NCBI RefSeq assembly: GCF_023554555.1
Contig: NZ_JAMJWC010000001.1
Location: 558,001-622,000 of the forward strand
Source: Sphingobacterium sp. lm-10
GTDB lineage: Bacteria > Bacteroidota > Bacteroidia > Sphingobacteriales > Sphingobacteriaceae
Direction of reading: 5' to 3'
DNA length: 64,000 nucleotides
The position numbers were made by a program, and so were the translations under genes. Under the pieces are notes generated by a model. It was given only the letters and a program-made list of their open reading frames with translations. It had not been told where the DNA came from and did no database searches. Numbering within the stretch: position 1 is the first letter of the stretch; each line of letters starts with the position of its first letter. Shown here one piece after another: positions 36,079 through 44,056 of the stretch.

Positions 36079-36104
36079 ATTATCCTGCTGAAAATCCCTT
36101 CACC

Positions 36105-36802
36105 TTATGCTCCGCGAGTTTCCATTTTCTCGACGTACCGGTCTACGGTGACGTACAAAAAGGTGGTGAGCACCAAACCAAAAACCGCTGCGAAAAACAA
36201 GTAAATAAAATTTTCCCACCAAGGGACAATCCAAATATTGCTAAAACTCCCCCACAAGATGATCATTGTGCAAATGAGGCCTACCATCCATAGCCACTTG
36301 TGAAAGAACGGCAACGCGTCTCCGTCTTTACTTTTCTTGTCTTTTAACCATTGGAAAGGGAGCAGTATCAAAAAAAGGATTATGATCGAAAACGGAATTG
36401 AAGAGAGTACGTAATGCCGAAAAAAAAACTGAGAGGTAGTCCGCTTAACCATTGGAAAGGGAGCAGTATCAAAAAAAGGATTATGATCGAAAACGGAATT
36501 GAAGAGAGTACGTAATGCCGAAAAAAAAACTGAGAGGTAGTCCGCTTAACCATTGGAAAGGGAGCAGTATCAAAAAAAGGATTATGATCGAAAACGGAAT
36601 TGAAGAGAGTACGTAATGCCGAAAAAAAAACTGAGAGGTAGTCCGCAGCCGATTCATGGCCCAAATCGGGCCGGTAGAAATCCAGGTCAATTACCATTAA
36701 GTCTTTCAGAAAAAGAAACAGCGGGAAAATGATAAACGCTGATAAAGCGTTTGCCAAAAATTTTCTAAATATTATAGACACGGATTTATCTCTAACAGTC
36801 AT
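36105..36802 (-). pseudogene. Broken immunity-like membrane protein C
   Basis: Two out-of-frame halves of one membrane protein homologous to the genes at 37059 and 37846. The N-terminal half from ATG 36802 reads IIFRKFLANAL and FPLFLFLKD. The C-terminal half has LLPFQWLKDKK, GSFSNIWIVPWW and the family end VDRYVEK. The break coincides with a 101-bp sequence present in three perfect tandem copies, each with a run of nine A. Alignment to the paralogs indicates the ancestral gene had one copy and eight A. The present sequence is 203 bp longer than that and out of frame; two copies would be in frame with an insert. The start overlaps the end of tail module 3 by 11 bp. Confidence 0.75.
36344..36646. 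repeat. 3 x 101-bp perfect tandem repeat
   Basis: Copies 36344-36444, 36445-36545 and 36546-36646 are identical. Each contains an A9 tract on the plus strand. The unit is not a multiple of three, so each copy gained or lost shifts the frame of the membrane gene it sits in. Confidence 0.95.
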
Positions 36803-36983
36803 TACTCAGCGTACTCAAGGGTTTCCTAACTTCCAAGACATCTTTCACTTGCTGCCAATCCGGACGGTGGATCTGTGGGGAATCGGAGCTGGCACTGCCG
36901 CCGTGCGAACGCACGAACTCGTTGATCTTGTCTTGAATGCAAAACACCGCTATCAAGATGCTTCTGCTGTTCTCTACCCGCAC
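36792..36983 (-). pseudogene. Orphan tail module 3, 5'-truncated
   Basis: A 63-residue frame whose last 47 residues (from QDKINEF to SNDC) are the conserved lipoprotein tail. The first 16 residues are unrelated and arise from a different sequence that replaces the FRQADALWKSF portion. The only start is GTG at 36983. The spacer sequence that normally lies between a tail module and the preceding membrane gene (containing CTTATGCTC) is missing here. Most likely a decayed module. Confidence 0.6.
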
Positions 36984-37058
36984 ACTTCTGTTCCTTTATT
37001 CGGTTTGGATGGATTCGATCCTGGATTACTGCGACCGACTAAAGCAGGCAGAGTCTAT

Positions 37059-37556
37059 CTATGAGCTTCTTGCATTAGATACTTTGCCATTTTTTGTAGG
37101 TATATTTTTTTCAACATATACATCAACCGTAAAATAAAGGATGGTCGTAAAAATCAGCCCGAAGCCTAATGCGCATCCGACGTAGACGAAATTGTAGTAC
37201 CACGGAATCCACCAAATATTACTAAACGTACCGAAGAAAATGATGGAAATTAATATGATTGCAGTGAAGATCAGTACTTTTTTTAAATAGGAATATCGAA
37301 CACAGCTTTTTGCGTATTGCTGATCTTTTATCAATTGAAACGGTGTAAGAATAAACAAAAGAAATAGAATCGGCACCAAAGGATATGCCAAGGGGTGCAA
37401 GACCACCACGTAAACATATTCGCCGAGTGTGTCAAAATAGGCGTCGTAATATTTATATTTTCCTTGAATAATATTTGACCAATATCGAACTGTCATAATA
37501 AGCGGAAAACCAAATAAAGCTAAAACAATGTTAACAATGATTTTTATACATTTCAT
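37059..37556 (-). CDS. Immunity-like membrane protein B
   Basis: A 165-residue inner-membrane protein with four predicted transmembrane segments. It is a paralog of the 37846 protein, sharing TPFQLIKD near residue 82, FGTFSNIWWIPWYYNFVY near 118 and LYFTVDVYVEK near 143. It starts at ATG 37556, 12 bp after tail module 2. I recognise no named family. Its position after a toxin-like tail suggests an immunity protein protecting the inner membrane or periplasm, but this is inference. The two C-terminal hydrophobic segments are better conserved than the N-terminus. Confidence 0.7.
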   Translation of the reverse strand: MKCIKIIVNIVLALFGFPLIMTVRYWSNIIQGKYKYYDAYFDTLGEYVYVVVLHPLAYPLVPILFLLFILTPFQLIKDQQYAKSCVRYSYLKKVLIFTAIILISIIFFGTFSNIWWIPWYYNFVYVGCALGFGLIFTTILYFTVDVYVEKNIPTKNGKVSNARSS

Positions 37557-37567
37557 AATATACTATC

Positions 37568-37768
37568 CTAATTATCACAATCCTTACTCAGTGTACTTAA
37601 TGGTGCTTTACCTTCCAACACATCTTTCACCTGCTGCCAGTCTGGTCGGTGGATCTGCGGTGAATCCAGGCTGGCACTGCCCCCATGCGAGCGTACAAAC
37701 TCGTTGATCTTGCTTTGGAAAGATTGCCACAACGCGTCTGCTTGCCTAAACGGAAATCCATTTCCCAT
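37568..37768 (-). CDS. Orphan tail module 2 of the island lipoprotein
   Basis: A small ORF with intact ATG at 37768 (an in-frame TTG lies at 37801) whose product is nearly identical to the C-terminal tail of the 38313-39917 lipoprotein. It carries GFPFRQADALWQSF, KINEFVRSHGGSAS, PQIHRPDWQQVKDVLEG and SKDC, plus two extra residues at the end. It lies between membrane genes A and B. The module is best preserved here and could be translated as a 66-residue protein. The alternative is a silent donor for recombination with the main gene. Confidence 0.6.
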   Translation of the reverse strand: MGNGFPFRQADALWQSFQSKINEFVRSHGGSASLDSPQIHRPDWQQVKDVLEGKAPLSTLSKDCDN

Positions 37769-37845
37769 ATTATCACGCGTAAATTCCTCAGATTTAGCCA
37801 ATATCCCAACTTAGTAAGTCTGTCTTCGATCTTTTAGCCTTATGC

Positions 37846-38295
37846 TCAGCGAGTTTTCCCTTTCTCCACGTATCGGTCTACCATGACGTATAGTAAAGTG
37901 GTAAACAGCAAGCCGAAACCAAATGCATAGACGATGTAAATAAAATTATAATACCACGGGATTGTCCAAATGTTACTGAATGAACCGAAAAGGCAAATCA
38001 AAATGGAAATTAGCAAGGAGAGAGCAAAAACCTTCTTTCCGAAAGAAAGGCTTTTACCCATGCCGGTATAGTGGTCTTTTACCAATTGAAATGGTAGCAA
38101 TATCATTACCGAAAAAACTATCGATATTACCCAGTAAAAGGGGTCTCCGAATATTCCAATCGTTAGCGCCCCTAAGACCGATCCATACCGTTCTATCAAA
38201 TTCAGATCAAAGTCTATCCAATACTTTATTTGCAAAAACAAAGGGAAAACATAAAATCCGACTATTAAATTTAGCAGTATTTTTCTAAATAACAT
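37846..38295 (-). CDS. Immunity-like membrane protein A
   Basis: A 149-residue inner-membrane protein with four predicted transmembrane segments. It starts at ATG 38295, 17 bp after the lipoprotein stop; an upstream TTG at 38319 is less likely. Shared paralog blocks are LLPFQLVKD, FGSFSNIWTIPWYYNFIY and LYVMVDRYVEK. As the gene directly following the large toxin-like lipoprotein, it is the best candidate for its cognate immunity or membrane partner. No named family recognised. Confidence 0.72.
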   Translation of the reverse strand: MLFRKILLNLIVGFYVFPLFLQIKYWIDFDLNLIERYGSVLGALTIGIFGDPFYWVISIVFSVMILLPFQLVKDHYTGMGKSLSFGKKVFALSLLISILICLFGSFSNIWTIPWYYNFIYIVYAFGFGLLFTTLLYVMVDRYVEKGKTR

Positions 38296-38312
38296 AAAAA
38301 GACAGATTAGTC

Positions 38313-39917
38313 CTAACAATCATTACTCAATGTACTCAAGGGGGCCCTGCCTTCCAAGACATCTTTTACCTGCTGCCAATCCGGACGGTGGATCTGCGGT
38401 GAATCTGAGCTGGCACTGCCGCCGTGCGAACGCACGAACTCGTTGATCTTGTCCTGAAAGGATTTCCATAGAGCGTCGGCTTGCCTAAACGGAAATTCCT
38501 TCGCATACTTTCTTGCAAATTCTCCATCCCAACTTGTCAACCTATCCACCCCTCTGGTATAAAAAGTATAAGATCCATTCGCATTTTGTGTATAGCCGAA
38601 ATCCCTATGTCCGCTGACCGGATGTTGTCCATACTTTGGGTCGTAGATCGTGGAGAATGTCCAGCCATGCGATCCGTAGTTGCTCACGATAACCGAACCA
38701 TTGTCCGGACCTGCAATGTCTATGCCGACAACAGCCCCGAGGGGATTGCCCGAGTTCCAAAGCCCCCGGTCATCAGTCCCGTACCAGTTGTACGGCGAGA
38801 AGTGGGCGTATGAGGTGTTTACAAAGCTGTTCAGATTCCTGCGGATGTGGTCGATGAACTGCGGAGCCGTAAGCCGCAAGCCGTTCACGACAGGCAGCTG
38901 ATTGATCGTCACCGGGAAGTAATCCATATTGACGACTGTGCTGTATGCATTGTTGATATCCTGAAGCTGAGCCACGGTCTTGGTCGTTATCCCGCCACGG
39001 CTAGTGGTTTGTCTGGCGATGCTATTCAACTTGGTCAGCTGCGCTTGGAGCACTGGGTGCTTTGCGGTAGCTAACCAATTCCTGATGATATGGCAGGGGA
39101 TGTCTATGAATAGTGCGAAGGGCTTGTCTTTGATTTGGCGTGTGATCTCCACCTCCTCGATATCGATCGGGCTTTTCGGTTGTGGCGGCACTGGTATATT
39201 CCCATCGCCATTATTGTTACCTCCCCCGCTACCGCCACCTCCACTCGGCCGGTCCTCGTGAACTGACGGTTGCGGAGGGTCTTGACCGGGGCTCCAATGG
39301 CCGCCTCCCGGGGGCGGGACGGTTACTTCCTCGATCTCGATCATATCCCCGGTGCAGTCCACGCAGGCTCTCAGTCCGCCGCCACCGGACACTCTAGTCA
39401 CGCGCTGCATTCTCAGGTTGATCGCAAAGGGATCTGCAGGATCTCCCGGCAGCAGCATCGCTTTCCTGCCCGGGCGGTACATGCCCCGCAGGAAGGCCTT
39501 GCCGTCCACCGTGTAGATAGTCAGCGACGTGTTGCCCGCATACGGGTTGCCCCCGTACTCTTTGATGATTCCCTGGACTTCCCCCGCATGGTCGATGACT
39601 AACGATAGCTCTGTCAGGTAGGCCGTACTGTCGGGGTTTCCCTTGAGCGGCACGGACAACCAGGGGCGACCCGCCGAGTTGGTGTCCAGCATGTACCTGT
39701 CCCAGTCGGGGCGTAGTTGCCGGACATCCAGGTTGCCGGTCGTATCGGCATGTGCTGCCACTGATCTATACCAAGCCTTGGCGGTAGCCAGTACCGATTC
39801 TTCGGTCGGATTCTCCTCGGGATTCCAGTCGGATTCTTTCCGGCAGGAATTAAACAGAGTACCAGTCAGCAGAAACAATATTGAGATGCGGAGACAGGTG
39901 GGTTGGATAGCATTCAT
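38313..39917 (-). CDS. Lipoprotein of unknown function, toxin-like
   Basis: A 534-residue lipoprotein. I start at ATG 39917; the signal ends in LFNSC. Next come a conserved N-terminal domain (about 35-160; AKAWYRS, RPDWDRY), a CVDC pair, a low-complexity Gly/Pro/Asn linker (about 185-240) and a C-terminal domain (about 250-480) with SPYNWYG, HPVSGHRDFGY and SYTFYTRGVDR. The last 60 residues recur as three separate modules downstream. Composition is GC-rich in the 5' half, unlike the neighbours. The layout (lipoprotein, variable-looking linker, compact C-terminal domain, small membrane partner, orphan tails) resembles polymorphic toxins, but no known catalytic motif is recognised. Confidence 0.7.
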   Translation of the reverse strand: MNAIQPTCLRISILFLLTGTLFNSCRKESDWNPEENPTEESVLATAKAWYRSVAAHADTTGNLDVRQLRPDWDRYMLDTNSAGRPWLSVPLKGNPDSTAYLTELSLVIDHAGEVQGIIKEYGGNPYAGNTSLTIYTVDGKAFLRGMYRPGRKAMLLPGDPADPFAINLRMQRVTRVSGGGGLRACVDCTGDMIEIEEVTVPPPGGGHWSPGQDPPQPSVHEDRPSGGGGSGGGNNNGDGNIPVPPQPKSPIDIEEVEITRQIKDKPFALFIDIPCHIIRNWLATAKHPVLQAQLTKLNSIARQTTSRGGITTKTVAQLQDINNAYSTVVNMDYFPVTINQLPVVNGLRLTAPQFIDHIRRNLNSFVNTSYAHFSPYNWYGTDDRGLWNSGNPLGAVVGIDIAGPDNGSVIVSNYGSHGWTFSTIYDPKYGQHPVSGHRDFGYTQNANGSYTFYTRGVDRLTSWDGEFARKYAKEFPFRQADALWKSFQDKINEFVRSHGGSASSDSPQIHRPDWQQVKDVLEGRAPLSTLSNDC

Positions 39918-39950
39918 AATCGATTCTTTAATTGAAAGATATCCAAACAT

Positions 39951-40315
39951 AACAAAGAGAATCGAATTACGTAATTTTTTTAACTTATAATAGTATTTTT
40001 ATAATAAAAACCAGGGTGAGCGGTACGCCTGCCTATACCGAAAAAAAGGTCAGATCGTACAGCTTCAATCAGACGATCGCACTGTCGGGTGGCAAGGCAG
40101 CATTTGACAAAATACAACACACTAAAACATCAAGCGATTGCTTCATGGTTTAATAATTTAAACGACGGTATTGAGTATATCAAATAATTATTTATCGATA
40201 ACAATATCTTGATGCCGGGAAATGCCTCTTGTCTGGTGTAGACAAGCTAAATGTCAACACTATACAAATTTTGTCGTGTAATTAGATAAAAGCTATCAGA
40301 ATTATTGCATCAAAA
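39951..40315 (+). other. Intergenic region with a possible coding remnant
   Basis: About 365 bp between the island lipoprotein and a small hydrophilic gene. A GC-richer patch at 40016-40153 reads as a 45-codon open frame on the plus strand (SGTPAYTEKKVRSYSFNQ near its start), possibly the degraded 3' end of a lost gene. The rest is AT-rich with no clear signal. Confidence 0.35.
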
Positions 40316-40343
40316 AAGGCGAATAAATCGCTTTATTCGCCTT
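40316..40343 (-). terminator. Terminator of the small hydrophilic gene
   Basis: A perfect 12-bp stem, AAGGCGAATAAA (40316-40327) with TTTATTCGCCTT (40332-40343), and a 4-nt loop. On the minus strand it runs into a T-tract. It lies 8 bp past the stop of the 40352-40552 gene. Confidence 0.85.
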
Positions 40344-40351
40344 CTAAAAAA

Positions 40352-40552
40352 TTATTCTCTTCGACCGCCTGGATTCTTGTTGGTAATCGGTCCATTGTGT
40401 TCTCTCGCATTATGTGCGGAAGGCGCTTCTGGTGTAGGAGGTACGTATCCATCACCTTTACCAGATTCGGTGTGCTCTTGTTCCGTTTGTTTTTTAGGAT
40501 CCTTATCTTCCGTTAATTTTGGGTCTTTGTTTGCATTATCCTGTGTACTCAT
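40352..40552 (-). CDS. Small hydrophilic protein of unknown function
   Basis: A 66-residue, highly charged, Pro/Glu/Lys/Asn-rich protein with no hydrophobic core, predicted to be disordered. A strong ribosome site (AAAGGAG, 7 nt before the ATG) and a perfect terminator just downstream make it a genuine gene despite its size. The composition resembles small stress-induced hydrophilic proteins, but no family motif is seen. It is divergent from the PBP4-type carboxypeptidase gene, with 63 bp between the starts. Confidence 0.7.
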   Translation of the reverse strand: MSTQDNANKDPKLTEDKDPKKQTEQEHTESGKGDGYVPPTPEAPSAHNAREHNGPITNKNPGGRRE

Positions 40553-40615
40553 AATAATCTCCTTTTATTGTTACATTAAGAGAACAGGTAGAACCAGTAA
40601 ATTGTTTTTTTCTGT

Positions 40616-41926
40616 ATGTTTACGTTTATGATCAGATGGTTTCTACTATTGCTCATGTTGCCGGTATTACATCTCACCCACGCACAACACGAGGAATCCA
40701 TTCAAAAGTTGTTTCAAGAATCTGCCGTTTTACAGCAGCATTTGCATGGCTTTTCCCTGTACGATATCGACGAAAAACGTTATGTATACGGCGTTAATGA
40801 AAACGTGTATTTTACGCCTGCCTCCAATACCAAATTGTTTACGCTGTTGCAAAGCTTGCAACATTTAGGAGATTCCATTCCAGGATTAGCTTATGTGATC
40901 CGTGGAGATTCATTGATTTTTTGGGGAACGGGAGATCCCACCTTTTTGCACCGCAAGCTCGATACTGGCAAAGTCTATACTTTTCTGAGTAAGACACCAT
41001 ATAAACTGTTTTATGCACCTGCTCAAATACTTGAGCCAGCGTATAGAGATGGTTGGGCAGCAGAAGATTATCAGAATGACTTTCAACCCGAGATCACCAG
41101 CTTTCCTATTTATGGCAATACCGTGCAATTCAGAAATGTTCGTGGACAATTGCGGACAATACCTCGCTATTTTGAAGCCAATGTAAGCGTAAAGCCGGGT
41201 ATTGGCGGGTTCGACATCAACCGGCACCCGCATGAGAATTATTTTGATATGACTAGCTATCGTATACGCACAGGCTTTGTGTCTCACAAACCTTTTATCT
41301 ACAGTTCGGATCTATTTGTTACTTTACTCCAAGATACGTTGCACCGCCCGGTCACGGTGTTGGCAGGCTACAGCATGCCTTCCGATGTGCAATATGTTTA
41401 CAGTATGCCTACAAAAAAAATATTGCGTGAGATGATGCTTTACAGTGATAATTTTTTGGCGGAGCAGCTGTGTTATGGCGCGTCATTTCTCCTGTTTAAT
41501 CAGTTTAATGCGGCACGGTTGCGTGCCTACATGTCTACCACTTATTATTCATTGTTCACGAACGAGGTCGACCTATACGATGGCAGTGGATTGTCTTTCT
41601 ATAATAAGGTGACGCCACGAAGCATGATCGAACTATTATTAATGTTAAGAAAAGCCGTCAGGACGGAAGAAGAGCTGCTTCGGCTATTCCCAGCAGGACG
41701 CTCCAGTGGAACATTGCGAAATCTTTATTCCCTGCCGAAAGGCCAGCCATTCGTCTGGGCAAAAACAGGTACTATTAATAGCGTGTACGCACAAAGTGGT
41801 TTTCTGCTGAGTGCCAGTGGAAAACGCTATGCGTTTTCCTTCATGAATAACAATTATTTTGGTAACTTGAATAGCGTAAAGGAGGAAATAGTACGCATCA
41901 TCACGTTTATACATCAAAATTATTGA
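40616..41926 (+). CDS. D-alanyl-D-alanine carboxypeptidase (PBP4, S13)
   Basis: A 436-residue penicillin-binding protein of the S13 family that cleaves murein peptide stems and cross-links. It has a signal peptide ending near LTHAQH, the SxxK motif in PASNTKLF (Ser70, Lys73), the SDN triad in LYSDNFLAEQ and KTG in WAKTGTIN. The insert between SxxK and SDN is present but shorter than in E. coli DacB (477 residues). An alternative start is Met5. Periplasmic. It stands alone before a UMF1 transporter gene. Confidence 0.88.
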   Translation: MFTFMIRWFLLLLMLPVLHLTHAQHEESIQKLFQESAVLQQHLHGFSLYDIDEKRYVYGVNENVYFTPASNTKLFTLLQSLQHLGDSIPGLAYVIRGDSLIFWGTGDPTFLHRKLDTGKVYTFLSKTPYKLFYAPAQILEPAYRDGWAAEDYQNDFQPEITSFPIYGNTVQFRNVRGQLRTIPRYFEANVSVKPGIGGFDINRHPHENYFDMTSYRIRTGFVSHKPFIYSSDLFVTLLQDTLHRPVTVLAGYSMPSDVQYVYSMPTKKILREMMLYSDNFLAEQLCYGASFLLFNQFNAARLRAYMSTTYYSLFTNEVDLYDGSGLSFYNKVTPRSMIELLLMLRKAVRTEEELLRLFPAGRSSGTLRNLYSLPKGQPFVWAKTGTINSVYAQSGFLLSASGKRYAFSFMNNNYFGNLNSVKEEIVRIITFIHQNY

Positions 41927-41967
41927 TCGAATCTCTTCTTCAATTGTGGTATATTCGCTTTTAATCT

Positions 41968-43293
41968 ATGGATATTCAGACTTTACAGAAGGATAATCCC
42001 AAAACCATCCGTTCTTGGGCCATGTTTGACTGGGCAAACTCTGCCTATAACCTGGTCATTACCTCTACCATTTTCCCCGCATATTATACGGCGATTACGT
42101 ACACTGAACAGTACGGTGATGTGGTGCATTTCTTTGGTTATCCGATTGTTAACACCGCGCTATCCAATTTTGCATTGTCTATTGCCTACTTGATCATGGC
42201 TTTCGCTTTGCCCTTTATCTCAGCATATGCTGATGTGCGCGGGCGAAAAAAGTACTTTATGAAGCTCTTCACGTACTTAGGTGCTTTAGCCTGTATGGGT
42301 TTGTTTTTCTTTCGCTTAAATACCTTAGAAGTCAGCATTTTTCTATATGCATTTGCGGCTGCCGGATATATTGGAGGTCTGGCTTTTAATAATTCATATT
42401 TACCGCTTATTGCCACGGTAGAACAGCAAGACCGGGTGAGTGCACAAGGCTTTGCTTATGGTTATGTGGGCTGCGTGACGCTACAGCTGATCTGTTTTGT
42501 TTTTGTGTTAAAACCAGAATGGTTTGGTATTACCGACGCTTCTTTACCAGCACGCCTTTCCTTCTTTTTAGTCGGATTATGGTGGTTAGGATTTTCGCAG
42601 ATTCCATTTCGCCGTTTGCCAGAAAGCCGACCTTCAGCTATGGCTAACGGCTTAACAATCGGCGAGAAGGTGCGAAAAGAGTTTAGCAGCGTATGGAGAC
42701 GTATTCAAGGTATTCCAGCTATCAAACGCTTTCTTTTTCCATATTTCTTCTATTCTATGGGCGTACAAACGGTCATGATTGTTGCGACCGCATTTGGGAT
42801 GAAAGAAATAGGCTTGGAAATGTCCGAGTTAATCGCGTCGATTTTATTGATCCAATTGATCGCAATTGCTGGCGCCTATCTAATGTCTAAGCTAGCTAAA
42901 CCATTGGGCAATACTATGGTATTGATAGGGGTAGTTGCCGTATGGATCTTTATTTGCGTAACCGCATTTTACATCACCACGAAAATAGAATTTTACCTAT
43001 TGGCTATGCTGGTGGGCGCAATGATGGGAGGCATACAATCCTTATCCAGATCCACTTATTCCAAGCTTTTACCGACGGATATTGAGGATACCACCTCATT
43101 TTTTAGCTTCTATGATGTTACGGAAAAAATAGCCGTCGTTTTAGGATTATTTAGCTTTGCTATCATTGAGCAACTGAGTCACAACATCCGCTATTCGGCA
43201 CTATTCATGTCGGTGTTTTTTATTATCGGACTAATCCTCTTGATTAGTTTATACAGATTCGAACGTACAGCCACAACAAATACACATGCATAA
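41968..43293 (+). CDS. UMF1/Atg22-type MFS transporter
   Basis: A 441-residue integral membrane protein with about 12 transmembrane segments. The N-terminal block SWAMFDWANSAYNLVI is diagnostic of the UMF1 group, followed by the MFS loop ADVRGRKKYF and the second-half GGIQSLSRSTYSKLLP. Yeast Atg22 homologs export amino acids from the vacuole; bacterial substrates are unknown. Its 3' end overlaps the LutA-like gene by 8 bp, suggesting co-expression. Confidence 0.88.
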   Translation: MDIQTLQKDNPKTIRSWAMFDWANSAYNLVITSTIFPAYYTAITYTEQYGDVVHFFGYPIVNTALSNFALSIAYLIMAFALPFISAYADVRGRKKYFMKLFTYLGALACMGLFFFRLNTLEVSIFLYAFAAAGYIGGLAFNNSYLPLIATVEQQDRVSAQGFAYGYVGCVTLQLICFVFVLKPEWFGITDASLPARLSFFLVGLWWLGFSQIPFRRLPESRPSAMANGLTIGEKVRKEFSSVWRRIQGIPAIKRFLFPYFFYSMGVQTVMIVATAFGMKEIGLEMSELIASILLIQLIAIAGAYLMSKLAKPLGNTMVLIGVVAVWIFICVTAFYITTKIEFYLLAMLVGAMMGGIQSLSRSTYSKLLPTDIEDTTSFFSFYDVTEKIAVVLGLFSFAIIEQLSHNIRYSALFMSVFFIIGLILLISLYRFERTATTNTHA

Positions 43294-44017
43294 AGTAGAA
43301 CTATCCATTCCTGGAGTTATCGATCAATTTTATCCAAATACCGCATTCAATACGTTGCGTTTGCTCGAGCGTGCCGGCTGCGAGGTATCCTATAATCCTC
43401 AACAAACTACCTGTGGTGTGGATTTGTATGAAGAAGGATATTGGGAAGAAGCGAAGGAGATTGGTGCAAAATACCTGTACGACTTCGAAGGATTTGGCTA
43501 TATTGTATCGCCGTCTCTTACTGAAGTAGGCATGGTGCGCGATGGCTTCAACGATTTATTTACCAATTCTACCGATCACAATAAATGTCGGCAAATGCAG
43601 CGCAATATCTTTGAAATCAGTGATTTCCTGGTTAATGTCGTTCGGAAAGAGTATTTTGGAGCAGAATTCGTATCCTCAGCAGTATTTCATCCGGCCTGCG
43701 CTAATTGGAATGGATACCAGTTACAGGATGAAGCGCTGCGCTTACTACATCAAGTTGGCGGCTTAGATTTGCTTACTGCGGAACCGCACGGCAGAAACTG
43801 CAAAATGGGAAGAGCTACGAAAGCCGATTATGTACCTTTATCCGTATTGTGGGGCGATGATGTACTTCGGGATGCTATGGACAAAAAAGCAGATTATATA
43901 ATCTGTCAGGATCATACTTGCTTGATGCACTTGCAGGCTATCATAGAAAAACAGTGTATGCCGATCCAAGCCATTCACTTGGTCGACGTATTGACCGCAG
44001 GATGGCCAAATATTTAA
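43286..44017 (+). CDS. LutA/YkgE-like protein with degenerate Fe-S motifs
   Basis: A 243-residue cytoplasmic protein aligning over its length with LutA/GlpC-type CCG-domain proteins. The usual PCYVDQF is PGVIDQF, the first CCG is TCG, and the second CCGFGG is NCKMGR. HPACAN and HTCLMHL keep their cysteines. With three cluster positions lost, normal Fe-S binding is doubtful. No lutB or lutC lies nearby, unlike lactate-oxidation operons. The start overlaps the UMF1 transporter stop by 8 bp. Function is therefore uncertain; it may be a divergent oxidoreductase partner. Confidence 0.78.
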   Translation: MHKVELSIPGVIDQFYPNTAFNTLRLLERAGCEVSYNPQQTTCGVDLYEEGYWEEAKEIGAKYLYDFEGFGYIVSPSLTEVGMVRDGFNDLFTNSTDHNKCRQMQRNIFEISDFLVNVVRKEYFGAEFVSSAVFHPACANWNGYQLQDEALRLLHQVGGLDLLTAEPHGRNCKMGRATKADYVPLSVLWGDDVLRDAMDKKADYIICQDHTCLMHLQAIIEKQCMPIQAIHLVDVLTAGWPNI

Positions 44018-44056
44018 CAGGAACACCTATTATTTTAAACCCTAAATATAATTGAT

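Noticed and set aside
36344-36646. CRISPR-like repeat array
   Set aside because: The copies abut directly without spacers and lie inside a coding sequence; a simple tandem repeat explains them.
36729-37064. 111-codon plus-strand frame over tail module 3
   Set aside because: Its first half is antisense to the conserved tail module; only the last third is unexplained and is reported as a possible foreign segment.
38980-39990. Several plus-strand frames (93 to 115 codons) antisense to the island lipoprotein
   Set aside because: Long antisense frames are expected in the GC-rich half of this gene; compositions are Arg/Ser/Pro-heavy and no start signals are seen.
40305-40631. 108-codon plus-strand frame overlapping the small hydrophilic gene
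   Set aside because: The minus strand has a strong ribosome site and matching terminator; the plus frame lacks both and runs through the terminator stem.
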